This document shows, piece by piece, positions 8,433-18,161 of a stretch of DNA of 64,000 nucleotides (position 1 is the first letter of the stretch; the number at the start of each line of letters is the position of its first letter). Below the pieces are notes generated by a model that did not search any database, was not told the DNA's origin, and saw only the letters and a list, made by a program, of their open reading frames with translations. The position numbers and the translations under genes are program-made. The DNA is from Emticicia fluvialis (lineage in GTDB: Bacteria; Bacteroidota; Bacteroidia; Cytophagales; Spirosomataceae): positions 1 through 64,000 of the forward strand of contig NZ_JANUSD010000008.1 of NCBI RefSeq assembly GCF_024793945.1, given 5' to 3'.

Positions 8433-10943
8433 ATGAAAAAGACAATACAGATAAATATAGCAGGCGTAGTTTTTAATATTGAAGAAGATGCCTACGACAA
8501 ATTAAGTAACTATCTGCGTTCTATCCAGCAGTATTTTTCTTCTTATGAGGGCAGTCAGGAAATAGTTTCTGACATCGAAGCCCGCATAGCCGAAAAATTC
8601 TGGATCAAGGGCAAGTCAGACACCGTGGCTCAGGTAATAACCCTTGAAGGTGTAAACGACCTCATCCAGTCGATGGGCAGTGTGGCCGACTTTGAGGCAT
8701 TTCAGGAAGAAGAAGACCTTAAAAGCAAAGCTAATGCCAAAGCAGAAAGTACCGCGGCAGGTTCTGAGCCATCTGGGGCTTCTGCTCAGGATACCACCTC
8801 TGCAGGCCAGGCAGCCCAGCCTGCAGCCCCTAAACGCCTGTATCGTGATGTAAAACGCAAAGCACTCGGAGGTGTACTCTCTGGTCTGGCGCATTATTTC
8901 AATATGGATGTGGTTTGGGTACGCATCATATACTTGTTTTTATTTCTGGGTATTCCGCCTTTGATTGATGACCTGGCGTCAATTTCTGCTTTTGTTTTTC
9001 TTGGCTACTTTGTTTGCTGGATAGTGTTTCCACCCAATGCCAACCTTGAAGAAGACGAGAAAATCAAGAAATTTTATAGAGACAACGACAACAAGGTGCT
9101 GGGTGGGGTAGCCAGTGGTCTGGCGGCTTATTTCGGAGTCGACGTTACGGTTATCCGCTTATTGTTCGTTATTGGTGTGCCTATTGTGTTTATTGGTGGT
9201 ATAACCTATATTATTCTCTGGATTGTGGCGCCTAAAGCACAAACCCTTACCCAAAAGATGGAAATGAAAGGTGAGCCAGTTACACTTTCTAATATTGAAA
9301 CCAATATTAAAGAGGGTCTTAAAGTAGACAAAAGCGCTCCTGAAAATGCCTTGACCAAGATATTGTTATTCCCATTCCGTTTAATAGCGGTTGTTATTAA
9401 GGGTATCGGCGATGTATTAAAGAATCTGGGGCCTGTAGTAAGAATTCTTGCGGGTATAGTGCTGATGTGTTTTGCATTGGTAGCTTTAGTAGCGGTAGTA
9501 GGCTCTGTGGCTGCGTTTTTCGGAGTAGCCAGTGGTATAGAAGGTACCGAGTTTTTTGATAACAGCCCTTTCAGGGTGTTTGCAGATGACATTCATCCAA
9601 CTGCCGGTCTGTTTGCCTTTATGGCTATGTTTACCCCTTTTCTTGCTCTTTTACTGGTTGGTTTAATATTAATAACCAACCGCCGGATAGGTACCCGAAA
9701 TTTCTGGGTTTCGTTACTCGGGCTATGGCTGGCCGGTTTAATGGGAACGGGTATTCTGGCAACTAAATATGCCATGAATTTCAAGAAAAGCGGCAGGGTT
9801 GAAGTAACCAAAAACTTCCCTTTACCAACCCAGACCCTGGTTATTGATTCTTATGACAACCATGATGATGAGTTTGACGGAATAGAAGTTAAAAATCAGG
9901 TGAGCGTAGAGCTGAAAGGCTATGAAGGCACAGACCTGAAACTGGAACAACGCTTTGAAGCAAAGGGCCGCACAAAAGCAGAAGCAGAGCAAAACGCCAG
10001 AAATGTATTATATGAAGTAAAACAGCGTGACTCGGTGCTTGTGTTTAATGAAGAAATGCTATTGGGAGAAAAGGCGCGTTTCCGCCGCCAAGACCTTGAT
10101 ATGACACTTTACATACCTTATAACAAAGATTTTAAGCTAACAAGAAGATTCTATTATGAGGTGTTTAGTCGTTGGAATAATGAATTTGATGTAAACGATG
10201 ACGATATAGACCGATATACCTTCGTAATGAAGAGGGATTCTGGTATGGTTTGCCGCGATTGCCCCAAACTAAGCAATGAAGAACGCGAAGCCTTAAGAAA
10301 CAGAGACAATTATAACGACGATGAAATATCGTTTGATACTGAGGTTTTTGAAGGCAAAGGTCAGTTTGATAAAAAGTTTGATGTACGCAATTTTAAAGAA
10401 ATTGAAGTTGGAGGCGCATTTGTTGTAACGGTGCGGCAGGGAGAAACGTTTAGTGTTGAGGCTAATTCAGACAGCCAGGATAATATTGATGATCTGGATG
10501 TAAATGTAAACGGTGGAACCCTTGAAATAGAATACAGAGATAAATTCAGTTTCAGCCGCCGGAATGAAAGAACACGCATTAATATTACGATGCCAAAACT
10601 GGAAGGTCTTGACCTATCGGGCGCATCGAGCGTAAAAGTAATAGGCTTTAAAGACAAAACTCAGGACATTAACATTGAATTGTCTGGTGCAGTAAAACTG
10701 GCCTTGGACGTTGATGCACGTGAAATAGGCCTGAACGCCTCTGGCGCCTCTAATGCAGACATGCGCGGTTCGGCTAATAAGGTAGATGTAGATGCATCTG
10801 GTGCCAGTCATATTAACACACGCAACATGGCAATTGACCAGGTTGAGGCTGACGCAAGCGGGGCAAGTAGCATAAGGCTGGGTAAAGTAAGAGCGCTGAA
10901 CTCTTCTCATACCAGCGGCGCAAGTAAAATTACCCGTGAGTAA
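8433..10943 (+). CDS. PspC-domain membrane protein with C-terminal GIN (DUF2807) domain
   Basis: Membrane protein of 836 residues. Residues 1-95 form a small conserved N-terminal domain (KKTIQINIAGVVFNIEEDAY, then DIEARIAEKF). An Ala/Ser/Glu-rich linker (95-133) is followed by two PspC domains (about 135-200 and 212-268), each with RDxxxKxLGGVxSGLAxYF and hydrophobic segments. Further transmembrane segments lie near 330-365, 395-415 and 425-445. After an exported stretch comes the DUF2807/GIN domain (about 645-836), a beta-solenoid with repeating SGAS motifs. PspC domains are linked to envelope stress; GIN domains are putative adhesin heads. No enzymatic motif is seen. A strong terminator follows. 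Confidence 0.92.
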   Translation: MKKTIQINIAGVVFNIEEDAYDKLSNYLRSIQQYFSSYEGSQEIVSDIEARIAEKFWIKGKSDTVAQVITLEGVNDLIQSMGSVADFEAFQEEEDLKSKANAKAESTAAGSEPSGASAQDTTSAGQAAQPAAPKRLYRDVKRKALGGVLSGLAHYFNMDVVWVRIIYLFLFLGIPPLIDDLASISAFVFLGYFVCWIVFPPNANLEEDEKIKKFYRDNDNKVLGGVASGLAAYFGVDVTVIRLLFVIGVPIVFIGGITYIILWIVAPKAQTLTQKMEMKGEPVTLSNIETNIKEGLKVDKSAPENALTKILLFPFRLIAVVIKGIGDVLKNLGPVVRILAGIVLMCFALVALVAVVGSVAAFFGVASGIEGTEFFDNSPFRVFADDIHPTAGLFAFMAMFTPFLALLLVGLILITNRRIGTRNFWVSLLGLWLAGLMGTGILATKYAMNFKKSGRVEVTKNFPLPTQTLVIDSYDNHDDEFDGIEVKNQVSVELKGYEGTDLKLEQRFEAKGRTKAEAEQNARNVLYEVKQRDSVLVFNEEMLLGEKARFRRQDLDMTLYIPYNKDFKLTRRFYYEVFSRWNNEFDVNDDDIDRYTFVMKRDSGMVCRDCPKLSNEEREALRNRDNYNDDEISFDTEVFEGKGQFDKKFDVRNFKEIEVGGAFVVTVRQGETFSVEANSDSQDNIDDLDVNVNGGTLEIEYRDKFSFSRRNERTRINITMPKLEGLDLSGASSVKVIGFKDKTQDINIELSGAVKLALDVDAREIGLNASGASNADMRGSANKVDVDASGASHINTRNMAIDQVEADASGASSIRLGKVRALNSSHTSGASKITRE

Positions 10944-10967
10944 CATAAACACGGAGTAGCCCGGAAC

Positions 10968-11008
10968 AAAAAAACTCCTTTTTATTTTGATAAAAAGGAG
11001 TTTTTTTT
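10968..11008 (+). terminator. Rho-independent terminator after the PspC/GIN gene
   Basis: ACTCCTTTTTAT (10974-10985), loop TTTG, ATAAAAAGGAGT (10990-11001): a perfect 12-bp stem followed by a run of eight T. It starts 25 bp past the stop codon. Confidence 0.9.
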
Positions 11009-11127
11009 ATTTTTGTAATAGATTGATAGTCAGTAGGCTTATCTATAAAATGTAGTTTTTTTCGACGTTTATATAATATTTTAGAAAAAAAACGTTTGAC
11101 AATTAGTACATTTTAGCAACAAAATAC

Positions 11128-11156
11128 TTGACAAATTAAAAATTGTTATACTTTTG
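11128..11156 (+). promoter_or_regulatory. Promoter of the DUF2795 gene
   Basis: TTG (11128-11130), an 18-bp spacer and TACTTTTG (11149-11156), which matches TAnnTTTG exactly. The spacer is one base short of the usual range. The start codon is 41 bp downstream. Confidence 0.55.
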
Positions 11157-11196
11157 CAGCCACAAATTTTTTGTAACATTAAATAAGGAATAAACT

Positions 11197-11418
11197 ATGT
11201 ATTGGACACTCGAACTTGCGTCATACCTTGAAGACGCTCCGTGGCCCGCTACAAAAGATGAGTTGATAGATTTTTCGATTCGTTCAGGAGCACCCATTGA
11301 AGTTATTGAAAATTTACAAGAATTAGAAGACGACGGACAACCGTACGAAAGCATCGAAGAAATTTGGCCTGATTATCCGACCAAAGATGACTTTTTCTTC
11401 AACGAAGATGAATATTAG
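11197..11418 (+). CDS. Small acidic DUF2795-family protein
   Basis: A 73-residue acidic protein (MYWTLELASYLEDAPWPATK...), recognised as the short DUF2795 protein found across Bacteroidota; no function is established to my knowledge. Features visible are the WPATKDELIDFSIRSGAP segment, an IEVIENLQEL helix, and an acidic, aromatic C terminus (DDFFFNEDEY). An AAGGA sequence 8-12 bp before the ATG is an unusual Shine-Dalgarno-like site for this organism. It is a single-gene unit with its own promoter, and the next terminator is shared with uvrA. Confidence 0.88.
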   Translation: MYWTLELASYLEDAPWPATKDELIDFSIRSGAPIEVIENLQELEDDGQPYESIEEIWPDYPTKDDFFFNEDEY

Positions 11419-11430
11419 GTTTTCAGTTAT

Positions 11431-11466
11431 AAAAAGAGCAATAAACACCGTTTATTGCTCTTTTTT
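11431..11466. terminator. Bidirectional terminator between DUF2795 gene and uvrA
   Basis: AAAAAGAGCAATAAAC and GTTTATTGCTCTTTTT form a perfect stem with loop ACC; A-run on one side and T-run on the other allow termination of both convergent genes. Confidence 0.9.
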
Positions 11467-11480
11467 CTTGATGAGGCTTG

Positions 11481-14324
11481 TTATTTTAATTCTTCTTTCA
11501 GAAAATACCCCGTATAGCTGCCTTTTACTTTGGCAACCTGCTCAGGTGTGCCCTCGGCAATAATCTGTCCTCCTTTGGTGCCGCCTTCCGGCCCCAGGTC
11601 AATCAGATGGTCAGATACCTTGATTACATCCAGATTATGTTCAATAATCAATACCGAATTCCCCTTATCTGCCAGCTTTTGAAGTACCTCCAATAGCTTT
11701 TTGATATCCTGAAAATGCAGGCCTGTGGTAGGCTCGTCTAGTATATAAAGTGTTTTACCTGTATCTTTCTTAGATAACTCTTCGGCCAGTTTCACGCGCT
11801 GAGCCTCACCGCCAGACAACGTTGTGGCATGCTGGCCAAGCGTAATATAGCCCAGGCCTACATCAAAGAGCGTTTGTACTTTTCTGAAAATTTTCGGCTG
11901 AAACTCAAAAAAATCAAGTGCCTGTTCAACCGTCATGTCAAGCACATCTGCTATTGATTTGCCTTTAAAGCGTACTTCCAGGGTTTCACGGTTAAACCGC
12001 TTGCCTTTGCAGGTCTCGCAGGCTATGTGTACATCAGGCAGAAACTCCATCTCAATCTTTTTCATTCCTGCGCCTTCGCAGGCTTCACAACGGCCGCCTT
12101 TTACATTAAACGAGAACCGACCAGGCTTATACCCTCTTATTTTGGCTTCCGGTAATTCAGCAAACAAAGTACGTATGTCAGAAAACATACCTGTGTACGT
12201 GGCAGGGTTACTTCTAGGCGTACGTCCAATCGGGCTTTGGTCTACCTCAATTACTTTATCAATAGCCTCAAGCCCCTCAACCGATTTATACGGCAGTGGC
12301 TCTCTTTTAGAATTATAGAAATGACGGTTCAGAATCGGGAACAGGGTTTCATGAATCAACGAAGATTTGCCGCTACCACTTACGCCGGTAATAGAAACCA
12401 TTTTACCTAACGGTATTTTCAGGGTAACGTTTTTCAGGTTGTGTCCGGTAGCCCCTTTAATTACCAGCGCTTTATCGTTGCCTTTTCTACGTTCTTTTGG
12501 TATGTCTATATTTATACGGCCACTTAGGTAGTCAGAGGTGGTACTTCTGTTTGCCAGAAACTCCTGTGGTGTACCTTTGGCTACAATGTTTCCGCCATGT
12601 CGGCCGGCTCCGGGGCCAATGTCCAAGATATAGTCTGACTCCAGCATCATGTCTTTGTCGTGCTCTACTACCAGAACCGTATTGCCCAAATCTCTCAGGT
12701 CTTTCAGGGCCTGTATCAGTTTTACGTTGTCTCTCTGGTGCAGGCCAATGCTGGGTTCGTCCATGATATACAATACGCCCACCAGCTGTGTGCCAATTTG
12801 CGTGGCAAGACGAATCCGCTGCGATTCTCCCCCTGAAAGCGTTCTTAAAGGCCTGTTCAGTGTCAGGTAGTCTAAGCCAATACCCAGCAGAAACCCCAGC
12901 CTCTTTCGTATCTCTTTTAATATCTCTTTGGCAATAATATTCTGGCGGTCAGACAACCTGCTTTCCAGGTTTTCAAACCAGGCAGCAATTTCACTGATAT
13001 CCAATTCTGCCAGTTCGGCAATATTTTTTTTGTCTATTCTAAAATGCAGCGATTCTTTTTTTAACCGCAAGCCATTACAATCAGGGCAGGTTCTTATTAC
13101 CAGAAAGTCGCGTACCCAATCCTGTATTTTATCGTTGTCAGAGTCCTGCTGGCGTTTCAGGAAGGTAATAACCCCTTCAAAATTGGTGTTCCATTCAGTG
13201 CCAGGATATTTTTTTGATGGCACGGCCACCGGCTCTTCACTGCCATAAAGAATGGTCTTCAGTGCCTCGGGTGGTAGTTTATCAATCGGCGTTGAGATAT
13301 TGGCCTTAAAACTTTTCAGTATAATTTCTATCTGCTTGAAAATCCACAAATCGCGGTATTCGCCCAGTGGTGCAATACCACCGCGGCTAATGCTCAGCGA
13401 TTTATCAGGAATAATTGATTCTTCGGTTATTTCTTCAATCGTGCCCAAACCATTACAGGTAGGGCAGGCGCCATAAGGCGAATTGAACGAAAAACTGTTG
13501 GGCGACGGGTCTTCGTAAGAAATACCCGATTTAGGGTCGGTCAGGTTCTGCGAAAAATACTGTGCTTTGTCTTGTGCATCTACCAGCATCATAGACCCTT
13601 TGCCTTGCTTCAAGGCCGTGCTGACCGACTGGTTTAAACGATATCGGTCTTCAGATTTGGGTACTATTCTGTCAATAACCACTTCAATATCATGTATCTT
13701 GTAGCGATCCAGCTGCATTTTTGGCGTTATGTCTGCTATTTCGCCATCAACGCGCACTTTGTTATAGCCCATTTTTGCTATCTGAACAAACAATTCCCGA
13801 TAGTGTCCTTTCCGGCCTTTTACCAATGGCGCCAGTAAAGTGATTTTCTGGTTTTCGTGCTGTTGCAGAATCTGGTCAATAATCTGGTCCTGCGTTTGCT
13901 TCACCATTTTATCGCCGGATACATAGCTGAATGCCTCACTGGCACGCGCAAATAGCAGGCGAAGGAAATCGTATATTTCGGTGGTTGTACCCACTGTAGA
14001 GCGGGGATTTTTTGAAGTAGTTTTTTGCTCGATCGAGATAACCGGCGACAAACCATTGATTTTATCTACATCCGGCCGTTCCATGTCGCCGATGAAACTT
14101 CGTGCATAAGAAGAGAAGCTCTCCATGTATCGTCTCTGGCCTTCGGCATAGATGGTATCGAAAGCCAGTGAAGATTTGCCACTACCCGAAATACCTGTAA
14201 TAACGACAAGCTTGTTACGGGGGATGTTGACGTCAATATTTTTTAGATTATGTTCTCTGGCACCTAAAACCTCTATCTGGTCAAAGCCGGTAAGGTCGAT
14301 GTCGTTCAATTGTTTTTCGCTCAC
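11481..14324 (-). CDS. uvrA: Excinuclease ABC subunit A
   Basis: DNA damage recognition ATPase of nucleotide excision repair, 947 residues, full length. It carries two ABC ATPase halves with Walker A motifs GISGSGKSS (44-52) and GVSGSGKSS (647-655), both LSGGE signatures (TLSGGESQRIRLA and TLSGGEAQRVKLA), and the zinc-binding CPTCNGLG/CPDCNGLR and CEACEGAG/CETCKGKR pairs. The start codon is GTG (MSEKQLND); no upstream in-frame ATG is near. It lies 114 bp downstream of dxs in the same direction, with a hairpin between them, and ends at a terminator shared with the DUF2795 gene. Confidence 0.98.
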   Translation of the reverse strand: MSEKQLNDIDLTGFDQIEVLGAREHNLKNIDVNIPRNKLVVITGISGSGKSSLAFDTIYAEGQRRYMESFSSYARSFIGDMERPDVDKINGLSPVISIEQKTTSKNPRSTVGTTTEIYDFLRLLFARASEAFSYVSGDKMVKQTQDQIIDQILQQHENQKITLLAPLVKGRKGHYRELFVQIAKMGYNKVRVDGEIADITPKMQLDRYKIHDIEVVIDRIVPKSEDRYRLNQSVSTALKQGKGSMMLVDAQDKAQYFSQNLTDPKSGISYEDPSPNSFSFNSPYGACPTCNGLGTIEEITEESIIPDKSLSISRGGIAPLGEYRDLWIFKQIEIILKSFKANISTPIDKLPPEALKTILYGSEEPVAVPSKKYPGTEWNTNFEGVITFLKRQQDSDNDKIQDWVRDFLVIRTCPDCNGLRLKKESLHFRIDKKNIAELAELDISEIAAWFENLESRLSDRQNIIAKEILKEIRKRLGFLLGIGLDYLTLNRPLRTLSGGESQRIRLATQIGTQLVGVLYIMDEPSIGLHQRDNVKLIQALKDLRDLGNTVLVVEHDKDMMLESDYILDIGPGAGRHGGNIVAKGTPQEFLANRSTTSDYLSGRINIDIPKERRKGNDKALVIKGATGHNLKNVTLKIPLGKMVSITGVSGSGKSSLIHETLFPILNRHFYNSKREPLPYKSVEGLEAIDKVIEVDQSPIGRTPRSNPATYTGMFSDIRTLFAELPEAKIRGYKPGRFSFNVKGGRCEACEGAGMKKIEMEFLPDVHIACETCKGKRFNRETLEVRFKGKSIADVLDMTVEQALDFFEFQPKIFRKVQTLFDVGLGYITLGQHATTLSGGEAQRVKLAEELSKKDTGKTLYILDEPTTGLHFQDIKKLLEVLQKLADKGNSVLIIEHNLDVIKVSDHLIDLGPEGGTKGGQIIAEGTPEQVAKVKGSYTGYFLKEELK

Positions 14325-14387
14325 AAGTATAAGGCAGATTATTTAAAACTAACGAAAAACAGGGGCTTGTGGTTCCTGTTTAAAACT

Positions 14388-14413
14388 AATTAAGCGGCCA
14401 TAGCCGCTTAATT
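14388..14413 (-). terminator. Hairpin between dxs and uvrA
   Basis: AATTAAGCGGC and GCCGCTTAATT form a perfect 11-bp stem with a four-base loop. The T-run downstream on the minus strand is poor (TAGTTTT), so it may be a weak terminator of dxs or an mRNA processing or stability element rather than a full stop. Confidence 0.55.
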
Positions 14414-14438
14414 TCAGTATCATACATGTACAGATTTC

Positions 14439-16373
14439 TTAGTACACCAGAATCCTGTTATTAATCATCTCCCGGGCCGCTTCAGCTATACCTTCAGGGT
14501 CAAAACCACACTCACGGTGCAGCTCAATCTGCTCACCATGTTCCACTATACGGTCCGGAATACCCAGGCGTTTTACCTTGGCGGTATATTCATTATCAGC
14601 CATAAACTCTAGTACGGCACTTCCCATGCCACCTTTCAGGCAACCGTCTTCTACGGTTATTACTTTATCAAATTGTCTGAACACCTCATGTAAAAGAGCT
14701 TCGTCCAGTGGTTTTACAAATCTTAAATCGTAATGTGCTGCGCTTATACCTTCGGCCTCTAACATTTGGCAGGCCTCTACTGCATAATTGCCTATGTGGC
14801 CAATAGTTAGAATGGCAATGTCTGCACCATCTTTTATTTTTTGCCCTTTGCCGATGGTCATTTTTCTGAGTGGTCGTCTCCAGTCAGGTAAAACTCCCTC
14901 GCCACGCGGATACCGTATCGTAAAGGCTGTTTTCAGCTTTTGCGACTCATCCAGCTGGAAGGTGTACATCATATTCCGCAGCTCTTCTTCATTCATAGGG
15001 GCGGCTATTATCATATTCGGTATGCAGCGCATGTAAGCAATGTCATAAGCGCCATGATGCGTAGGGCCGTCGGCACCGGCAAAACCCGCTCTGTCGAGGC
15101 AAAAGATAACCGGTAGCTCTTGTATGCACACATCATGAATTACCTGGTCGTAGGCGCGCTGCATAAAAGTTGAATAGATGTTGCAATAAACTACCATTCC
15201 CTGGGTAGCCATTCCGGCAGAGAACGTAACGGCATGTTGTTCGGCAATGCCTACATCAAATGCCCTGTCTGGTATGGCTTTCATCATTATATTTAATGAT
15301 GACCCTGAGGGCATGGCAGGTGTAACACCAATAATTTTAGTGTTTACTTCGGCCAGCTCAACAATGGTATGGCCAAATACATCCTGATACTTAGGAGGCA
15401 TTGGCTTGTCATATACTTTTTTCTTTATTTCGCCGGTAACTTTATCAAAAAGCCCGGGGGCGTGCCATTTGGTCTGGTCTTTTTCAGCCGGGGCATATCC
15501 TTTACCTTTTACTGTAAGACAGTGCAGGATTTTCGGGCCCGGAATATTCTTCAGGTCTTCCATTACGCTTACCATGTGGTCAAGGTCATGACCATCAATG
15601 GGGCCAAAATAACGGAGATTTAACGCTTCAAATAAATTACTCTGGCTAAGCAAGGCGCCTTTCATGGCGTTTTCTACCTTTTGCACAATTTCTCTGGCAC
15701 TTTTGCCAAAGGTGCTCATTTTACCCAGAAGATTCCAGACATCATCTTTGGCCTTATTGTAGGTCTGTGATGTGGTAATGTCGGTCAGATACTGCTTCAG
15801 CGCCCCAACGTTGGGGTCAATAGCCATGCAGTTATCGTTCAGAATAATCAGCAGATTGGCATCTTTAACATCACCGGCATGGTTCATTGCTTCAAAGGCC
15901 ATTCCGGCTGTCATAGAGCCGTCGCCGATTACGGCAATGTGCTGGCGTTTTTTGTTGCCGTTTTGCAGCGAGCCAACCGCCATACCCAGGGCGGCTGATA
16001 TTGATGTAGAAGAATGCCCAACACCAAACGTATCGTATATGCTCTCTTTTCGTTTCGGGAAACCAGAAATACCGCCATAAAAGCGGTTAGTATGAAACTG
16101 TTTTCTGCGGCCGGTAAGAATCTTATGGCCATAGGCCTGATGCCCCACGTCCCAAACGAGCTGGTCATCCGGCGTATTGAATACATAATGCAGGGCTACA
16201 GTTAGCTCAACCACACCAAGGCTTGCGCCAAAATGCCCACCATAAACAGACACAATATCTATAATAAACTGTCGGAGTTCGTCGGCAACCTGCGGAAGTT
16301 TTGAGCGGTCAAGTTTTCTTAGATCGTAGGGTTCTTCAATATTTTCCAGAAGTTCGCCGGGTGTGATGAGCAT
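14439..16373 (-). CDS. dxs: 1-deoxy-D-xylulose-5-phosphate synthase
   Basis: First enzyme of the MEP isoprenoid pathway; condenses pyruvate and glyceraldehyde 3-phosphate using thiamine diphosphate, in the cytosol. The protein has 644 residues. Seen are GGHFGASLGVVELTVALHYVF near the N terminus, the ThDP/Mg motif GDGSMTAGMAFEAMNHAG...ILNDN, the FGPIDGHD segment, the transketolase pyrimidine domain (GIAEQHAVTFSAGMA) and the C-terminal transketolase domain. It starts at ATG. A possible promoter lies about 150 bp upstream, next to the end of the rhomboid gene. Confidence 0.98.
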   Translation of the reverse strand: MLITPGELLENIEEPYDLRKLDRSKLPQVADELRQFIIDIVSVYGGHFGASLGVVELTVALHYVFNTPDDQLVWDVGHQAYGHKILTGRRKQFHTNRFYGGISGFPKRKESIYDTFGVGHSSTSISAALGMAVGSLQNGNKKRQHIAVIGDGSMTAGMAFEAMNHAGDVKDANLLIILNDNCMAIDPNVGALKQYLTDITTSQTYNKAKDDVWNLLGKMSTFGKSAREIVQKVENAMKGALLSQSNLFEALNLRYFGPIDGHDLDHMVSVMEDLKNIPGPKILHCLTVKGKGYAPAEKDQTKWHAPGLFDKVTGEIKKKVYDKPMPPKYQDVFGHTIVELAEVNTKIIGVTPAMPSGSSLNIMMKAIPDRAFDVGIAEQHAVTFSAGMATQGMVVYCNIYSTFMQRAYDQVIHDVCIQELPVIFCLDRAGFAGADGPTHHGAYDIAYMRCIPNMIIAAPMNEEELRNMMYTFQLDESQKLKTAFTIRYPRGEGVLPDWRRPLRKMTIGKGQKIKDGADIAILTIGHIGNYAVEACQMLEAEGISAAHYDLRFVKPLDEALLHEVFRQFDKVITVEDGCLKGGMGSAVLEFMADNEYTAKVKRLGIPDRIVEHGEQIELHRECGFDPEGIAEAAREMINNRILVY

Positions 16374-16519
16374 ATCTTTATAACAAATTACAAGTCGATT
16401 GTTCTGCTTAAACTAAAGAAATTATAAAATGTTTATTTTCATTGTAAAAATTTACATTTTTCGCCCAAACAGTTTGCCAACCATACTTAATTTTGAAGTA
16501 TGAAGTTAAATGAAGCCAA

Positions 16520-16527
16520 CAAAGGTA
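16520..16527 (-). promoter_or_regulatory. Possible -7 element of dxs
   Basis: CAAAGGTA on the plus strand is TACCTTTG on the minus strand, an exact TAnnTTTG match in the gap upstream of dxs. No clear upstream TTTG element was found. The implied leader is about 140 nt and contains the short inverted repeat TGTAAA-AA-TTTACA (16443-16456). Confidence 0.45.
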
Positions 16528-16552
16528 TAAAAAATAACAGAATTTACTTGAA

Positions 16553-17461
16553 CTAATCTTTCTTTTGGCTGGCACGATAAAGCTTATGCTTTTCTTCTTT
16601 GGTAAGGCTTTCATAGCCAGATTTCCCAATTTTGTCCAGAATAGCATCTACTTCATCCTGGTCCGGAAAATAATTGGGGTCCAGGCCGGAGCTGCTCATA
16701 CCTTTGTTAGATACCGTAGACTCACTGTATCTTCTTTGCGGTATTTTCATTTTGGGCTTTGGTCTCCAGAAATCACTCCACCAGTCAGCAACGGCTTCAA
16801 TAGGGCTGCCCAAGTTAACCCCTTTGCGCAATAAATAAATGTAAGAATAGCCTGCCAAAGCACCACCCAGATGAGAAATTCCACTGCTGGGCACTATAAA
16901 AGAAAGGAGCAGAAAAAACCAGGCAATGTATTTTATTTTAATAAGAAAAAGCCCGAAAAAATAAAACTCGTATTCAGGCAGAAGCGTTACGGCCGCAAAC
17001 ATAACCGCACATACCGCAGCAGAAGCCCCCAGTATTGTTGAATTGATGTTATTAACCTGAGGCGCCAATAAAAGCAGGTTATAAATACCCACGTAAATAA
17101 TGCCACTGAAAACCGCCCCGAGAATATATATACTTAGCAGTTTACGACTGCCTATAAACTCCTGTACCAGGGTTCCAAACCAGAACAGGGTCATCATATT
17201 AAAGAGCAGGTGCCAGAAACTGTAATGCGTAAAACCGTAGGTAAGGAGGGTCCAGGGTTGCATCACAAGCTCCCTTAAAGGCGCAACCAATATAATGTTG
17301 TTATTGATGGCTCTTTCAATAACACTGCCGCCGGGAACAAAAGACAATATAAAGCCTGCCAGAATTAAAGACAAGAAAACCACCGCATTGATGAGCATTA
17401 GTTGCACCAATGTGTTCCCACGACGAAAAGGTCTTTTTATGTCTTCTAAGAAATTTGCCAA
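16553..17461 (-). CDS. Rhomboid-family intramembrane serine protease (first of two)
   Basis: Membrane protease of 302 residues with about six or seven TM segments. The rhomboid catalytic dyad is present: Ser147 in GASAAV and His197 in SHLGG, with the HxxxN motif in WHLLFN (84-88). The C-terminal cytosolic tail (from about 230) ends in an acidic/basic helical segment (EVDAILDKIGKSGYESLTKE), seen in many Bacteroidota rhomboids. The start is TTG at 17461: the frame has a stop nine codons upstream and no ATG, while the conserved EDIKRPFRRGN segment lies too close to the N terminus to start later. It lies 36 bp downstream of a second rhomboid gene and mutL. Confidence 0.92.
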   Translation of the reverse strand: MANFLEDIKRPFRRGNTLVQLMLINAVVFLSLILAGFILSFVPGGSVIERAINNNIILVAPLRELVMQPWTLLTYGFTHYSFWHLLFNMMTLFWFGTLVQEFIGSRKLLSIYILGAVFSGIIYVGIYNLLLLAPQVNNINSTILGASAAVCAVMFAAVTLLPEYEFYFFGLFLIKIKYIAWFFLLLSFIVPSSGISHLGGALAGYSYIYLLRKGVNLGSPIEAVADWWSDFWRPKPKMKIPQRRYSESTVSNKGMSSSGLDPNYFPDQDEVDAILDKIGKSGYESLTKEEKHKLYRASQKKD

Positions 17462-17497
17462 CTTCTCTGTTTTCCTTAAACAAATTTAAACAAAAAA

Positions 17498-18151
17498 TTA
17501 ATACCGCATTTTTCCGAAACCGAAATATCTTAACAGAATGAAGCCTACCAGCAGGCCGCCTACGTGTGCAAAATGAGCTACTCCCATTGATGAGCCATGA
17601 ACCCCAGAGTATAACTCATAGATACCATAAAAAGCGACCAGATACTTGGCCTTAATGGGTATCGGGAGCGGGAAAATAATCAGCTCGTTATTCGGGAACA
17701 GATAAGCGTATGCTATCAGAATACCGAAAATCGCGCCCGATGCCCCCACCATTGGCGTTAAGGCCAGTAAAGCGTAAGCATCTGACTCCGGCGAGAACTG
17801 TAGCATATCGTAAATATTTACAAAAGTGTAAATAAAGCTAGCTCCGACCCCCGTTATTAAATAGTATATTAAAAAACGTTTCGAACCCAAAAATGTTTCA
17901 ATGCCCGAGCCAAAAATAAGTAAAGCAAACATATTACTTATTAAGTGGTTAAGGTTGGCGTGCATAAACATATAAGTAACGGGCTGCCATATCTTAAAAT
18001 TCGGGTTCAGTAGCATCGATTCGCCAGGCAGAATCGGATTATAGAACGCAAATTGTTGTGTAATGTAATCATCATTGAGAAAGCGCGACAGAAAAAATAC
18101 TACAACATTTATTATCAATAAATTACGGGCAACAGGGCTTAAATAAAACAT
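17498..18151 (-). CDS. Rhomboid-family intramembrane serine protease (second of two)
   Basis: A compact rhomboid protease of 217 residues, six predicted TM segments. The catalytic Ser138 (GASGAIFG) and His196 (AHFAHVGG) are present, as is the MHANLNHLISN motif in TM2. It has no large cytosolic tail, unlike its neighbour. It lies 10 bp downstream of mutL, so mutL and the two rhomboids are probably one transcript; this mutL-rhomboid-rhomboid order recurs in Bacteroidota. Substrates are unknown. Confidence 0.93.
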   Translation of the reverse strand: MFYLSPVARNLLIINVVVFFLSRFLNDDYITQQFAFYNPILPGESMLLNPNFKIWQPVTYMFMHANLNHLISNMFALLIFGSGIETFLGSKRFLIYYLITGVGASFIYTFVNIYDMLQFSPESDAYALLALTPMVGASGAIFGILIAYAYLFPNNELIIFPLPIPIKAKYLVAFYGIYELYSGVHGSSMGVAHFAHVGGLLVGFILLRYFGFGKMRY

Positions 18152-18161
18152 ATCTTTTGAT

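Noticed and set aside
14357..14380. AACAGG/CCTGTT hairpin before uvrA
   Set aside because: Six-bp stem with a 12-base loop; too weak to call.
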